This document shows positions 1 to 11,826 of a DNA stretch of 64,000 bases, in pieces. The position numbers were made by a program, and so were the translations under genes. This DNA is from Epiperipatus broadwayi. Its lineage: Eukaryota > Onychophora > Udeonychophora > Euonychophora > Peripatidae. Below the pieces are notes generated by a model. That model did not search any database. It had not been told where the DNA came from and saw only the letters and a program-made list of their open reading frames with translations. Within the stretch, counting starts at the first letter, position 1. Each line of letters opens with the position of its first letter. The DNA lies in NCBI GenBank assembly GCA_028023455.1, contig JAQFVV010012435.1:806001-870000 (forward strand). Direction: 5' to 3'.

Positions 1-2169
1 ATTCTACCCTAAAACCCAATAAAGTGGACTTGTTATAAATTTAAGTTTACAAATAAAAATTATTCTAAAAGCATATTTGAACTTTGCAAATTTTAAAAAA
101 ATGAGTACACAAAAAGTACACATGTTTTCATCATTGAATGGTAGGCAGAAAAATAGCATAAATAAACAACTCCAGAAAATCACAACAAAATCTTTTTTGA
201 TTTAAATTTATTTTTAAACATGAATGAATAAATGTTAATCTCTGGTAAGACTATCAAATTTGGCTATAACATATTAAACTTTTATAATTTTTGTATCATC
301 TCAAATCTCCTTAAACTGTGTTGTTAATATAGGTAATGATATTACATACAATTAGTATTAAAGATCTGATCATCATAGTACCTTTAGTTTTTTTACTAAT
401 ATTATAATCAAATTTATTAACTTTTATTTTTAAAAATTAATCCTTTAACAATTTGACATTTTTTATTTTTCACTTTGATGATAATTTTTGAAAATGCTCA
501 ATTTTATGCCTGTGCTAAAATCTTTATACTAAAACTTAATAAATTGGACTTACTTTAAATAATGTCATAAGCTTATGGACTTGATTTGTTTTCAGTTTAA
601 TTTTATAATTGAATAATATTTAAAAAATCACCTTGGAACTTTTTGAATATTTAAAAACTCGATTTGTAGAAAAAAAAATCCATCAATTAGGTTAAGGTAA
701 ATTTCTTGGAGAAATGAATGAACATTTTTTAAATTTTAAATTGCTTTAATGAGAATGTACAAAGATGGATTTGTGACAAATCTATCAAATTCTGTTTTAA
801 AGTCTGATATTTACTTTGGCAATTACTAAAATATTTGAGAAAATTCTAACACTGTGTCAATTTTGGTAGGTGATGATATCAGCAATAAGTTTCATAAAGT
901 TCATCAAAAATGAAAGAATGTCTTAATATAAAACTTTTTTTTAGAAACAATAGCATCAAAATAGTTAAAATTTCTTATTCAATTGTAAGATGCTAACCTC
1001 TTCAGGTTTTTTTCTAAATTAAAAAATCAATAAAAGCAGTAAGAAAAATCTGTTACTTATAAAATGCTATCATAATAGGAATTATAATAATGGTTAAATC
1101 ATGATTCTGAAGCCATAAAACTACCATTATTTTTCTGATGGAAATTCCCAATAATTCTAAATTAATATGAGAATGGTAAAGATAAAATTATATGAATAAA
1201 ATTAAAATATGTACGTGTATTCATTTGGTTTTAATTGATTGTCATTAATTATTTTGTAAAAATATTCAGAAATATTTAATAAACTACACACAAAATTCAT
1301 AATTTTTATTATTCCAAACTTTTTAAAAAATAATCTCGCAAATACAAATTGTTAAACACATAACAAAAATAAAAACCTGGAGACAGGACTAAGCATGGGG
1401 AGACACATTTTTCTACTTTTACTGTAATTGAAAAAATAATGATTCAGGATTTTTAAAATTAATAAACCAATATTCACTAGTTCACTGTTTTAGCATTTTT
1501 TAAAAAAAAAACCTTATTGAAATATCACTGTAAATTGCTGTAGAAGAGTGATTTAAAGTGGCAGAATTACACCAATTATTTCTAAAGTAAATAGTCACAT
1601 TAGCTGTCAGACTATTAACAAAAATTATCATAAACGTTTTGTTATGTCTATTTACAATATGCATATATATATATAATGTTATTTTAATAATTATTTAAAA
1701 CAATTATAATATGTTTTTAACTAAATACAAGTTTAAAAAATGAATCATTTTTTAACTTATATATATCATTAATGTTTACACAACATAAGCAATACAGATA
1801 CACTGTATAACATTAACAGAATTATTGAAGGTGCACTGATAAAAATGAACCCAAAATTTTAGTGCATATCTGCAGTACAAGACTTATTTTCTATTCCATA
1901 AGATATTGTCAATAATCTCGGATTAGTCTTGATTGGCTAGATGGTAAAAATAAAAATATGATTTTCTAGCATGATAATGTATCACTTTAACTATTGATGG
2001 GGATATTTCATATCGTAAATCCATAATTACTTTTGTCTTTTTTTATTTTTGTATGCATATGCTGTGTGTTATTTGTAAAATAAATGGTGATCATCAATTT
2101 AAAAAATTAATTACATTTTTTTAAATGTTAAAAATGAATATAATCGGTCCCTTTACCCTTTTTAAAAGT
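1..2169. other. Non-coding AT-rich DNA, no gene seen
   Basis: Homopolymer-rich AT sequence with stops in all frames. No ORF with recognisable protein similarity, no tRNA-like segment and no clear long inverted repeat was found by eye. Confidence 0.6.
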
Positions 2170-3045
2170 TATTATTACATTCAAAGATCAGCCTTTCAAG
2201 CTTAATTACACATGCATCTTTTGCAAGTGTTAAATAATAAATGAATACTTGCACTCCACAAATACAAGATATATATGTTATGCAGGAATGTATGGAATCA
2301 CTCTTATTCCTACAACTCAAATTCTTTTTTATATGGCAAATCTGAAGTACTGTTGAGTCAAGCGTGAGAGTAGAATTCTCACTTTAAATTACTATTTACA
2401 ATGTTTGAATGAATGAGCGTCAGTGAGATTGTCTAGAATTCTCTACTACAACATCACTCTAACTGAAACTTAATTATAGTAAATAAGCATTTATTTTTAT
2501 GTGATGCCATGTGTACAATTGTATTACATTCAAAGATCAGCCTTTCAAGCTAATTGCACATGCGTCTTTGCGAGTGTTAAATAATAAATGAATACTTCAC
2601 TCCACAATACAAGATATAGTATTTATGCAGGAATAAAAGGAATCCTCTTATTCCTATGACTCAAATTCTTTTTTATATGAGCAAATCTGAAGTACTGTTG
2701 AGTAAAGCGTGAAAGAGAATTCTCACTTTAAATTACTATCTACGATGTTTGAATGAATGATGCTAGTGAGATTGTCTAGAATTTACTAAACATCACTCTA
2801 ACTGAAACTTACTTAAAAGTAAATAAGCATTTTAGATTTGCTCATATAAAAAAGAATTTGAGTCGTAAGGAATAAGAAGATTCCTTTATTCCTGCATAAA
2901 TACTATATCTTGTAGTTGTGGAGTGAAAGTAATCTATTTATTATTTAACACTTGCAAAAAGACGCATGTACAATTAGTCTAGAGGCATTGATCTTTGAAT
3001 GTAATATAATTGTACACATGGCATCATATAAAAATAAATGCTTAA
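2170..3045. repeat. Family D: tandem dimer plus inverted third copy
   Basis: A unit starting ACATTCAAAGATCAGCC at 2177 recurs at 2526, a period of 349 bp. The copies differ by many small indels. From about 2834 to 3045 a third, partial copy runs on the opposite strand, from the segment that reads TTTGCTCATATAAAAAAG to the complement of the unit start. No ORF is present and I see no CTGANGA/GAAA ribozyme core in it. The tandem-plus-inverted layout resembles that of the ribozyme families elsewhere in the window, but membership is not shown. A satellite remnant is an alternative. Confidence 0.8.
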
Positions 3046-6000
3046 TTACTTAAGGTGCTATTATATAAAAAAAATATCAAACTGTTAACACAAAAAAGCT
3101 GAGATATAGCTCTCTGTTATTTTATCTACTGCAATGAGTACGTTTGTTTGTAAATATGCATCCAGTGAAAGCAGACTGAAATTTTATACTAATGGATGAT
3201 TGTGCATCTGGTGTAGTTGAGATGAAGGGTCATTTGACAAAAATCAAAAAACTAATTTGAAAAAATATCGAATATATATATGCACTGCATAGATAAAATA
3301 TCTTCTACACGCTTACAATATTTTTTTTAATTTTTGCAGTTATTGTTGTAATGATTTTAAAAACAAATTAATGCATTACCTTTTAATAGTGAAGATATGT
3401 TAATTTTTTAGCTTGTTAATTAAATAGTAATGTTTGTTAACACATAATTTTTTTTTTATTATTTTAAAAACTAAACGCCATAATGTGCGATTTAGAGTTA
3501 TCAAACACTAATGCCCTGAAGAGAGTGATTTCTAATAAATTGAAAAAAGCTTGTTTCTTAAAAAAAATAATTTTAAATTAAAAAAAACTTTTCATAATAC
3601 GAATGCATTTTTTATTTATCCATTAGAATTCTATTTTTTTTTAAAAAGTTTTATAATAAACAGCACTAATTAAATTATTATTATAATTAATTAATAAATG
3701 TTAATAGTTAATAAATTAGAGATAATAATAACAAACATTACATCGCAAGACTTTCCAAAATCGGCATCGAAGAGCACTTTTATTTATTCTGCTCCAGATC
3801 CATCTGTTGTAAGATTGAGTAATTAATAAAAATTATTATTAAATGGTATTATGTCCTTATCACTCAACTTCAATTTTTTGCTATCCTTCTTTAAGGGAAA
3901 TAAAATCAATGTTTCCATTAAAGATAGTCAATAATTAGACACTAATAAGCATAAATTTGAGACACTAAAATATTTAGTTACTGTTTTGAGTTCTGAATTG
4001 AATAATAGTGCAAGCAAACTAGTTTGTACTCTAAACCTTATAATAATTTTGAACCGTAATTTAGTAATTTGAATGGTATATAATAAGTAATGGGTGAGTG
4101 CAACACAAAAAATACAAATAGCGGAATATAATCTGGAATATAGTGTCCATTAACAGTTTTATTAGAATAAATAAAGTTGATCACTTTTGTGATTAGAACT
4201 TTATATACTAATACTTATAATTAATATTTTTGTAACATCCATAAATTAAGAAATTAAAAAACTAATATGAGCTGTAAAGAAGTAAGCAATGACAATTTAA
4301 TAATTAACAATGATTATTTTCTCATTGAAAGATAATGCTGAAAAGATATTTCCAACCTAATCGATATAGCATTATTGGAAATAATCTATATGTTGACATA
4401 TCACCACTGCTCAAATGATGCAAAGAAAATAGAGGCAAATCAGTAGGCATTTCATTTATTTTTATTGTTCTAAAAATGAAACTGATAAGACTTATTCTAA
4501 ACAAAAAAATTAGTAAAAATATGCTTGAGAGCATCTCATATTCCAAAGACTGCATTCTAACAGCTGTGCTAAAACATGCAAAGCTACAATATGAAGGGCA
4601 ACAAAATGATAAGCCAAGTTAAAATGACACTTCAAAAATTGTAAAAGTTTATTATAAGCTTATTATCTAGCAATGGCCATTTATCCAAAAGCAAGGAGAA
4701 TCGAACAATAAAGAGCAAGTCAAATAAAATGAGAAGATAAAGAAAATCAATTTAAGTTAAATAGGAGTATATATATATAAATGCATAAAACATGGTGGTG
4801 CAATAATAGAACTTCCACATTCCACACACACTAGAGAAAAGTTTGGAATAAGACTGAATCAACTAGAAACATTATCAATAAGCTTGAGATTTTATTAGAT
4901 AACCAGCTCCTAGTCAATGGAGCTAATCATCTAATATTAATTTGTAAGTAGGTATTTAGCCATGAATAACTAGAGTGGTTAAATCAGAATAAAATAACTG
5001 AGAAATTCGATATCCTGTTGATTATTTTCTTCTGCTTTGTTGTCCCTTTAGAAAAGACTTTTGGAGATGCCTTGACCCTGGAGTGACCTGTTTTATGCCT
5101 CTTTTGTTTTTCTATGTGCAAATATCTGGAACTATGGTATAAATTTACTAATTCCAAAAAATAAATAAAGAATCTGAAAGAATAAAATGGTAAAAATAAA
5201 GATGAATAAAAAATTTCAATCCATAACTTATCTCATGTATATTCAATGAAGCTATCAAAAATGGACTGGTGAACTTAATGATGCTTATCATAAAATGCCA
5301 AATTATTTTAAAAACAGCACAAAATCTACTTTTAAAAGTGAATAATTTTGAAAAAAAGTGTTTAATGACTATATATTTTTGAACATTTTTTAAAATACTC
5401 AAGATAGCAGCTTCAAACTCTGATATGGGTGGGATCTTATTGGATCTCTATTTTTTCATATGACATATTCTTTCCAAAAATACTCTTTCATCTTAACAAA
5501 ATAGTTTACAAAGCTCTAAAACAAAATGACTTAATGTTTACTAGAGTAAATTAAAGTAAACAATGGCAGTAATAATAATATCATTTGAGTGAGTAGATTC
5601 TCAGGGGGTCATGTGTAGTTTGAGCACAAAAACTTGTAGATTAAGCTTTTTTTTCAATGCAGAAAATTTTAGTTCTTCAGTTTACTACTGCAATAAACTG
5701 CACATGATTTATTACATTTAAATCAATCTATTTAAAGCATGATCTATTATTCCTTAAGGTTTTGATAAAATTACCTATTATAGAAAACTAATGAGTTGCC
5801 TAAAATTATAAAAAATGTTATAGAAGAAAATATTTTTTTCTATGAGTCTTTGGACACATCTAATTCCTGAAACATAACCATAAAATTTAAAAAAAAAAAA
5901 AAAACCTTTTATAACTATAATAGTATTATAAAATGCAAACTACTAAATTTTAGATGCAACAAAGTAATTTTGCAATAAATTTTATAATTAACTAAAAATG

Positions 6001-6844
6001 AATAAAAGGTCTTCATTTTGATGAAATTACATGATTACTTTCTGGATATAATTTAACAAAGGTGTATTCAATTTTTTCTTATCTCAGCTAAAACTCACAA
6101 AAAAAAATGAAATAATTTGAATTTTATGAAGAACCAAACCTTCATTAAAGGTCAATAAAGAAGACATTGGAATTTATTCTTTTAAAAATAATAATATAAC
6201 ATCTTAAATACTAGACTCAGCAAAGAAAACAAAATGACTGTCTGAAAATACATGTCAACAATTTATTACTCTTAAAAGACTTAAAAGTATTATGAAATAG
6301 TAAAATAAATTACACTTAATATTTTTTGTAATATTAAGGAAACAAAATCAAACATCAGGTGACTTAATTAGCCTGTATTTACAAATGTAAAATGATTAAA
6401 AAAATCAAGTCAGATGTCACATGACCTAAACAAGTTTTTTAGATTATATTTTTGTAATATATTTGACATAGGAATGCCTAAAATGAAAAAAGAATAAAAA
6501 CGATTCTTTTCTTCTAGTCCTTTCCATTGTTTTATGATGACTTTTAAATGTTAACTAATTGAATCCTTATTCACTTGATTTAATGTTTTTTATTGTTTGT
6601 CATATCATATTCTTTAAATTGATATATGGTTTTCTAACAATGCTGTTTTTTAAATTGTTATAATTCAAACAATTTTAAAAAATAGCCCTCTGAAGAGGAA
6701 TATAAATTAGTGGAAGTTGTAATCAAGAAATGATAATAAAAGCATTGAATCAAATGTGTAAAAATAAAATGTTTGAAGATTTTGAAACTATGTCAAATTA
6801 GAAAATTTGAAATTATATTTTGTTTTGCCTGTTTTAATAACAGT
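3046..6844. other. Non-coding AT-rich DNA, no gene seen
   Basis: No convincing coding region or RNA gene. The 77- and 84-codon reverse-strand ORFs at 4322-4555 and 5148-5402 are low-complexity and look like chance. Around 6400-6432 a short stretch (TCAAGTCAGATGTCACATGA) matches the end region of family C and recurs near 54847, so a C-related fragment may lie there. Confidence 0.55.
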
Positions 6845-6849
6845 TATAA

Positions 6850-7300
6850 GCAAGAATAAGAAATGGTGATCATGTGATGTTTATGGGCTTACAACCAATC
6901 CTGCCTAATAGAATATTGGTGGTTATGATTATTAAAAAACAAAAGACACCAAAATGTATAGGTATTCAACTGAGTTCAGACCTATATGACTATATAAGCT
7001 AATGAGTTTGGATTGAAAATATTATAGTGTTTTCAATTTAAGACTCATAGTTTTATAGTTAAGTAGAGATAAAACGTGATGATGGAGGGTTGCATTATAT
7101 CCTAAGATCTAGGTGCAGTGCTCTCAAATCCCAGGATCCTCACTGACAATGGCCAAAAGCCAGAAATACTAATCTGGGGATATTGGATGAGTAGGCACTA
7201 GATGGGAATTTTATGAACAAGCCTTCTGGCATTCATTGATTACTCTGGCTTGCCCTGAGTGGCAATATGTATAGAGAGTTTTGCCTGTTTTTAATCTAAT
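6850..7300 (+). repeat. Family B copy B1 (old)
   Basis: Contains the family B body: the central ribozyme, then GGATATTGGATGAGTAGGC, the stretch ending in TGATTACTCTGGCTTG, and the terminal GAGAGTTTTGCCTG. Upstream at 6863-6880 it has the outer-end motif ATGGTGATCATGTGAT, which reappears inverted near 8197-8215 and at the ends of the copies at 24.3, 53.2 and 55.8 kb. Left-arm sequence is poorly preserved. No protein coding potential. I could not identify a clear target-site duplication for this copy. Confidence 0.65.
7138..7179 (+). ncRNA. Hammerhead ribozyme, family B (decayed core)
   Basis: Reads helix I CCTCA, then CTGACAA (expected CTGANGA, so one core base is changed), helix II GGC/GCC around a loop, GAAA, a short helix III segment, and TGGGG, which re-pairs with CCTCA to close helix I. 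The changed core G to A is expected to abolish cleavage. The fold and order match the intact copies at 53299 and 55687. Confidence 0.65.
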
Positions 7301-8330
7301 ATTTTTTAACCCAATTGATTTTTTACTGTACTAAATATTAATAAACAGTTCTAAACTTTAAACATTGATAATGTTATATCTAAAAACATATAATTCTTTT
7401 GCATATGTATATTCTTTATGGTTTTTATCTTCCTTTATTTTATCTGATTGCACTTTTGATGGCAAAGTCTATAATGATAGCTCTCTAATTTCATATTATT
7501 GTTGCATTACTTATAAATTTATCTTGATTATTCATATTATTTAAATTAGTTCATTTAAATATTTCTTCTGTGTGATAATTGAATGTAGTTTTCTCTTTTG
7601 TTTATCATGTTTTAGAGGTTAGCTATGAACCAGCCTTCTTTTACTTTTTTTTTTAGTTGTATGTCTAGTAACGACAAAAAATTAAACTCAAATAATAATG
7701 ATGAATTGATGTTTAGATTATTTTTTCAGCTCAAATCCTTTCTTATAAATATAATTATTAGTATAATAAAATATTTACATATAATAAAAAAACAAATTAA
7801 TTTATTAATATTTGTATTAATAATTTATACCTATTTGGAGTTAATTTTCAGATTCATGGTTAAACTCTTTTCTACAAACTTTAAGCTTCCTGTTGGAGTA
7901 TTAAAAGAATTTACATTTTTCAATACTAAATTAGTAACTTCTATTTCATTGCTTAAGGAAAGTAGTTAACAAATTCTTTTAAATTTTATAAACCTAGGAA
8001 ATATTTTATTATTCAAACATTGTACCATATAAAACTTTTGGAAGTAAAAAAGTGTGGAAAAAATACCCATACTTCCAATTAAACCTAAAATAATATGATT
8101 GGTAAACAAAATGACATAATTCTAAATTGTTCTGAATTTATGGAGAGAAATTGCAAAATTCAAAATGGCTTCTGACATATTAAACCCTAGAAATATCACA
8201 TGATCACCATTTCATATTGTTAATAATATAGATTCTAAAAATTTTAACTTACAAATTTTAATATTTTTTTTGTTTTTTTATTTACATTTTTGTTTGGTTT
8301 TTCAATAAAATGTACAGTTAAATAGTTGAA
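7301..8330. other. Non-coding AT-rich DNA between repeats
   Basis: Holds an ORF of 114 codons at 7625-7969 that is Phe/Leu/Ile/Asn-rich and looks like chance translation of AT-rich DNA. The motif ATCACATGATCACCATT at about 8197-8213 is the inverse of one at 6863-6880, so 6.86-8.22 kb could be one older composite insertion. No other gene or RNA seen. Confidence 0.4.
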
Positions 8331-8432
8331 AGAGTGAGAAGATTGAAGCCTTTTCGGAAAAGTTTAAAGAATTGTTATCTTAATATAAACTGAGCGCTGA
8401 TTGTATATGTATGTGGAAGATTATAATCTGGT

Positions 8433-8474
8433 CCAACTGATAAATGCCGGTTCTGCATAAAATACACATCTTGA
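8433..8474 (+). ncRNA. Hammerhead ribozyme, family A (decayed)
   Basis: CCAA, then CTGATAA (core G to A), a weakened helix II around GCCGG, AAAA in place of GAAA, then TACACATC followed by TTGAG. The order matches the intact family A ribozymes at 59.8 kb but two catalytic boxes are mutated, so it is probably inactive. Confidence 0.55.
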
Positions 8475-8751
8475 GGATTATTTAACTATTTTGCATGTGG
8501 TCACATGTATCATTTGTTTGAGATGGAGTGGAGAATAAATATAAACTAAAAATTCTAAGTTCAAATCCCTCTTCTTACATATATATAATATTTAAATACA
8601 TGTACATTGACTATACTAAACTTAATGTAATCATAAAGGGCTTGGAACTCTCACTCTCAAACTTTCCACAGCTATCCAATTCATCTTATACAATGGATAC
8701 ACATAAACAAATATATGTGAAAAAGATAAATGATCTTGTAATATATATATA

Positions 8752-8925
8752 TGTTAAAACGAAGATTTGCACGGGTTAAATATATAAAATACATATTTTG
8801 CGGGTTCATCCGTGTTAAAAACTTTTAATATCAATATACTGACATTTCGAAACGTCAGTATATTGATATTAAAAGTTTTTAACATGGATGAACCCGCAAA
8901 ATATGTATTTTATATATATATATAT
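8752..8925. repeat. Inverted pair of Penelope-like 3' tails
   Basis: Near-perfect palindrome centred near 8850 (GACATTTCGAAACGTC). Each arm carries CAGTATATTGATATTAAAAG, then GGATGAACCCGCAAAATATG and TATTTTATATAT. The same tail, diverged, follows the Penelope-like coding remnant at about 10690-10800. The arms are therefore best read as two head-to-head 3' ends of that element. One arm ends at about 8752 with a sequence that also matches the tail after the coding copy (AAATCTTCGTTTTAAC on the minus strand). Confidence 0.75.
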
Positions 8926-9459
8926 TGTGCTGAGCTGAGCTGACACTCATCATTTGGTTCAAATCACCATCTCCAACACATATAACAATCACTGCTCAAT
9001 TTATACTAAGATAGCACATCTTTAAACTTTAATGGACAAGCTTCAATATTTTCCACTCTCCAACTTATTCAACCATCCATAAACATTGAAAATATGAGGA
9101 TGAAATTCTCAAAGCCCTTGTTGGTACCAATATTATTGTCATACCCATGTTGCTCTTAAGCCAATCTGATCCCTCACACATAGGACCTTAATATGGCCAT
9201 TTAATTATGCAGATGGATGGGAATAATATATATTAAGGTCCTATGTGTGAGGGGCCAGATTCACTTAAGGTCAACATGAGTATGACAATAAAATTGGCAT
9301 CAACAAGGATTTTGAGAATTTCATCCTCAGATTTTCACTGATATGGGTCACTGAAGAATTGGAGAAATGGAAAATATTGAAGCTTCCCATTAAAGTTTAA
9401 AGATTTACTATCTTAATATAAACAGAGCAGTGATTTTATATATGTGTTGGAAATGTAGA

Positions 9460-9500
9460 CCAATTGATGAGTATTAGTTCAGCATAAAATACAAGATTGG
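9460..9500 (+). ncRNA. Hammerhead ribozyme, family A (decayed)
   Basis: CCAA, TTGATGA (expected CTGATGA), a helix II with one arm mutated (GTATTAG/CAGCAT), AAAA instead of GAAA, then TACAAGA and TTGG closing helix I. A tRNA-like module with GAGTTCAAGTCCC follows at about 9535-9610, in the standard family A order. Confidence 0.6.
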
Positions 9501-9899
9501 AAATCATTTGTCTTTTTCACATGTATGTGGTTATATGTATCAGTTGCATAAAATATATTGGATAGCTGTAGAGAGTTTGAAAGTTGGAGTTCAAGTCCCT
9601 TATAATTACATTAAGTATAGACAATGTACATATATTTAAATATTACATATTCAGACCTGTATTCTGCCCATCTTTCTCCTGGTTAATTAAATGCATATAT
9701 TAAGGTTCTATATATGATGGGTCAGATTGACCAGGTCAATGTGGGTATGACAATAATATTGGCATCAATAAGAACTTTGAGAATTTCATTTAGATTTTCA
9801 ATGATATGGATAGCTGAAGAGTTAGAGAGTGGAAAATTAAAGTTTAAAGATTTGCTATTTTAATATAAACTGATCAGTTGTTGTATATATATGTAGAAA

Positions 9900-10805
9900 C
9901 ACCATTAATATCTTTTCCACACCTTCTATAGTTTCTGTAGCCAAAACTCTTTTAAATAGAGCAATTAACCTTTCAGATAATTCACATATGAAAGAAGAAA
10001 TAAATCATATTAATAGTGTTTTGTTGGCAAATAGTTATAATTATAAATTTATAAAAAAAAACCTTATTTCAAACCCAAAATGGACAAAATAGGAAACAAA
10101 AAATGATAAATTAGCTATTAGGATTTGTGTTCCATATGTAAAAGGAACTACAGACAGTGTTGGATGTGTATTAAAATGCTATAATATAGATACAGCATTT
10201 TCTGCTCATCAAAAGATCAGCAATATAATAAACCAAGCCTAAGGATTCAATCCCTCTTGAAACCCATGGTGTTTATCAAATCTCATGTGAAAATTGTAAA
10301 GATTCTTACATAGGTATGAGTAATCATCGCATCAGTGTTAGTAGAGATGATGAGCATCGGAATGCAGTTAAACAACACTCATCATCATCAGCACTCTCAC
10401 TCCATACTACAGATTCAGGTCATAAAATTGATTTTTCTAGTACCAGGATCATATCCAGATGTTATAATCTCTACCAGTGCAAAATTAGAGAAGCCATTGA
10501 GATACTTAAAGGGCCAGATTGTATCAATAAGTGAGATGATACATGCAAACTTCCTCCTATTTGGAAAGATTTTTTTAAAAAACATTTCATTTTTGCTATT
10601 GGTGGAACTTTAACTTTTTTTTTCAAATCAGTGATTGTAGCACCTCTACAACCATCTTTCTACCTTTTATCACCCAGTGGATAACTTGGGTGATCAAGTT
10701 GAAATGTCAGTATATCAATATTTAAATTTTTTAACATGGATGAAACAGAAAAATATGTCTTTTATATATGCAACTCATGAAAATCTTCGTATCAACACAT
10801 ATATA
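9900..10805 (+). pseudogene. Penelope-like element, C-terminal coding remnant with GIY-YIG endonuclease
   Basis: Penelope-like retroelements encode a reverse transcriptase followed by a GIY-YIG endonuclease. Only the end of that protein remains. From about 9905 the forward frames give a segment of the kind SVAKTLLNRAINLS, then EEINHINSVLLANSY, then RICVPYVKGTTDSVGCVLK, all typical of the linker before the endonuclease. A frame change follows, then GVYQISCENCKDSYIGMS, which has the paired cysteines and the YIG of the nuclease, and further on EH, SALSLH, GHKIDF and REAIEILKGPDCIN, the usual conserved blocks. In-frame stops at about 10096 and 10242 and frame shifts make it non-functional. The 3' untranslated tail runs to about 10800 and matches the palindrome at 8.75-8.93 kb. 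Its 5' side abuts family A repeat sequence directly. The family call is firm; the subfamily is not. Confidence 0.85.
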
Positions 10806-10974
10806 TCCATGCAAATTATCTGATATAATACAAGTTATCTTTTTTTCTGCTCCATTTATAAATATTTTAAAATATTAAACATAGATTTTTTTCTTATTTA
10901 CATTTTTCCTCTATAGTAAACAAATCTGTGTTTTGTTATAATAAACCTTATAAAGTGTAATGGTAATTCAAATA

Positions 10975-11456
10975 TATATGAATGAATGGATGGATGAATA
11001 GATAGTTAAATAAATAGAGACATGGATGGATGGATAGATATAAAAATAGGCAGGAGATAAGTTGATAGATATGTGGATAGACAGATGGGTACACCAGTAG
11101 GTAGGCAGTTATGCCAATAAATAGACAGGTATATAGTTAGTTGGAAAATAGATAGGTATGTTTAAATAAATAGAATGATAAATGGTTAGATAAGTAATAT
11201 ATATAGATAAAGGTAGGTAAATATATATATTTCAGATAAATAGATAAATAAAGTGACAGATAGACAAATAAACAAATAGATATATATATACATACATAGA
11301 TACTCTGATAGATGGTAAATAGACAGATGGATGGATAGATAAATAATTAAACATAGGTTGTAAGTGTGCAAATAGATAGATAATAGACAGACACAGACAG
11401 ATATATAGATAGATGGGTGGATGAATGAATGGATGGATATATATATATATATATTG
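10975..11456. repeat. GATA/GATG-type tetranucleotide repeat tract
   Basis: Imperfect runs of GATG, GATA and TAAA units such as GAATGGATGGATGAATAGAT, spread over nearly 500 bp and ending in an AT dinucleotide tract at about 11436-11455. The ORFs that cross it are low-complexity translations of the repeat. Confidence 0.9.
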
Positions 11457-11826
11457 TACTGGTCAAAAAAAAGCCAACACATCAACAAACCCAAACTCAA
11501 AGTCGGATTCAAACTCAGGCAGTTCAAACTGAATTCAAACCCAACTCACGAGCTCAGATCAAATTAATGGATGACATATTTAGATGGTACATGACTATGC
11601 ACCAAGGAACTAGCTCAACGGATGATGATGATTAATGAGACCCCTGATTTAACTCTAATGAAGTATAATAAAATAACTAAGAATCTTTAAGTCAACTCAT
11701 ATATATATGTTCTCCATTAATTTGATCTGAGCTCGTGAGTTGGGTTTGAATTCAGTTTGAACCGCCTGAGTTTGAATCCGACTTTGAGTTTGGGTTTGTT
11801 GATGTGTTGGCTTCTTTTTGACCGGT
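11457..11826. mobile_element. Foldback/MITE-like element with about 110-bp terminal inverted repeats
   Basis: The left arm (about 11457-11570) starts ACTGGTCAAAAAAAAGCC and ends AGATCAAATTAATGGA. The right arm (about 11712-11826) is its near-exact complement ending TTTTTGACCGGTAC. The roughly 140-bp centre includes GATGATGATGATTAATGAG and has no coding potential. Long near-identical arms with a short centre are typical of foldback elements or non-autonomous DNA transposons. I could not define a target-site duplication. Confidence 0.75.

Larger units (their letters stand above)
8335..9897. repeat. Nest of family A copies in both orientations
   Basis: At least five family A segments can be aligned by eye. 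A plus copy occupies about 8335-8600 (upstream segment, ribozyme, tRNA-like end with AGTTCAAATCCC). A minus tRNA-like end lies at about 8630-8720. A minus copy with a ruined ribozyme spans about 8925-9200. A plus copy spans about 9215-9640. A further plus 5' segment at about 9690-9897 stops abruptly where Penelope coding sequence begins. The longest copies show what seems to be the full family A order: a 5' part with TAAGGTCCTATGTGTGAGGG, a middle part with TATGACAATAA and TTGAGAATTTCAT, the segment TATCTTAATATAAAC, the ribozyme, a linker, then the tRNA-like module. There is no coding capacity. Confidence 0.75.

Noticed and set aside
7625-7969. ORF of 114 codons with hydrophobic stretches
   Set aside because: Composition follows the AT-rich DNA (Phe, Leu, Ile, Asn, Lys). 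No motif, no relative and no neighbouring signal. Possible but unsupported as a gene.
8850-8865. CGAAACGTC at the Penelope-tail palindrome as a possible ribozyme 3' half
   Set aside because: No CTGANGA box lies at a suitable distance on either strand. The similarity comes from the palindrome centre.
10316-10613. Two overlapping ORFs read as independent small genes
   Set aside because: The first is the endonuclease part of the Penelope-like remnant. The second is its alternative frame.
11186-11527. ORF of 113 codons rich in Ile-Tyr-Leu-Ser
   Set aside because: It is a translation of the GATA/GATG repeat tract and foldback arm.
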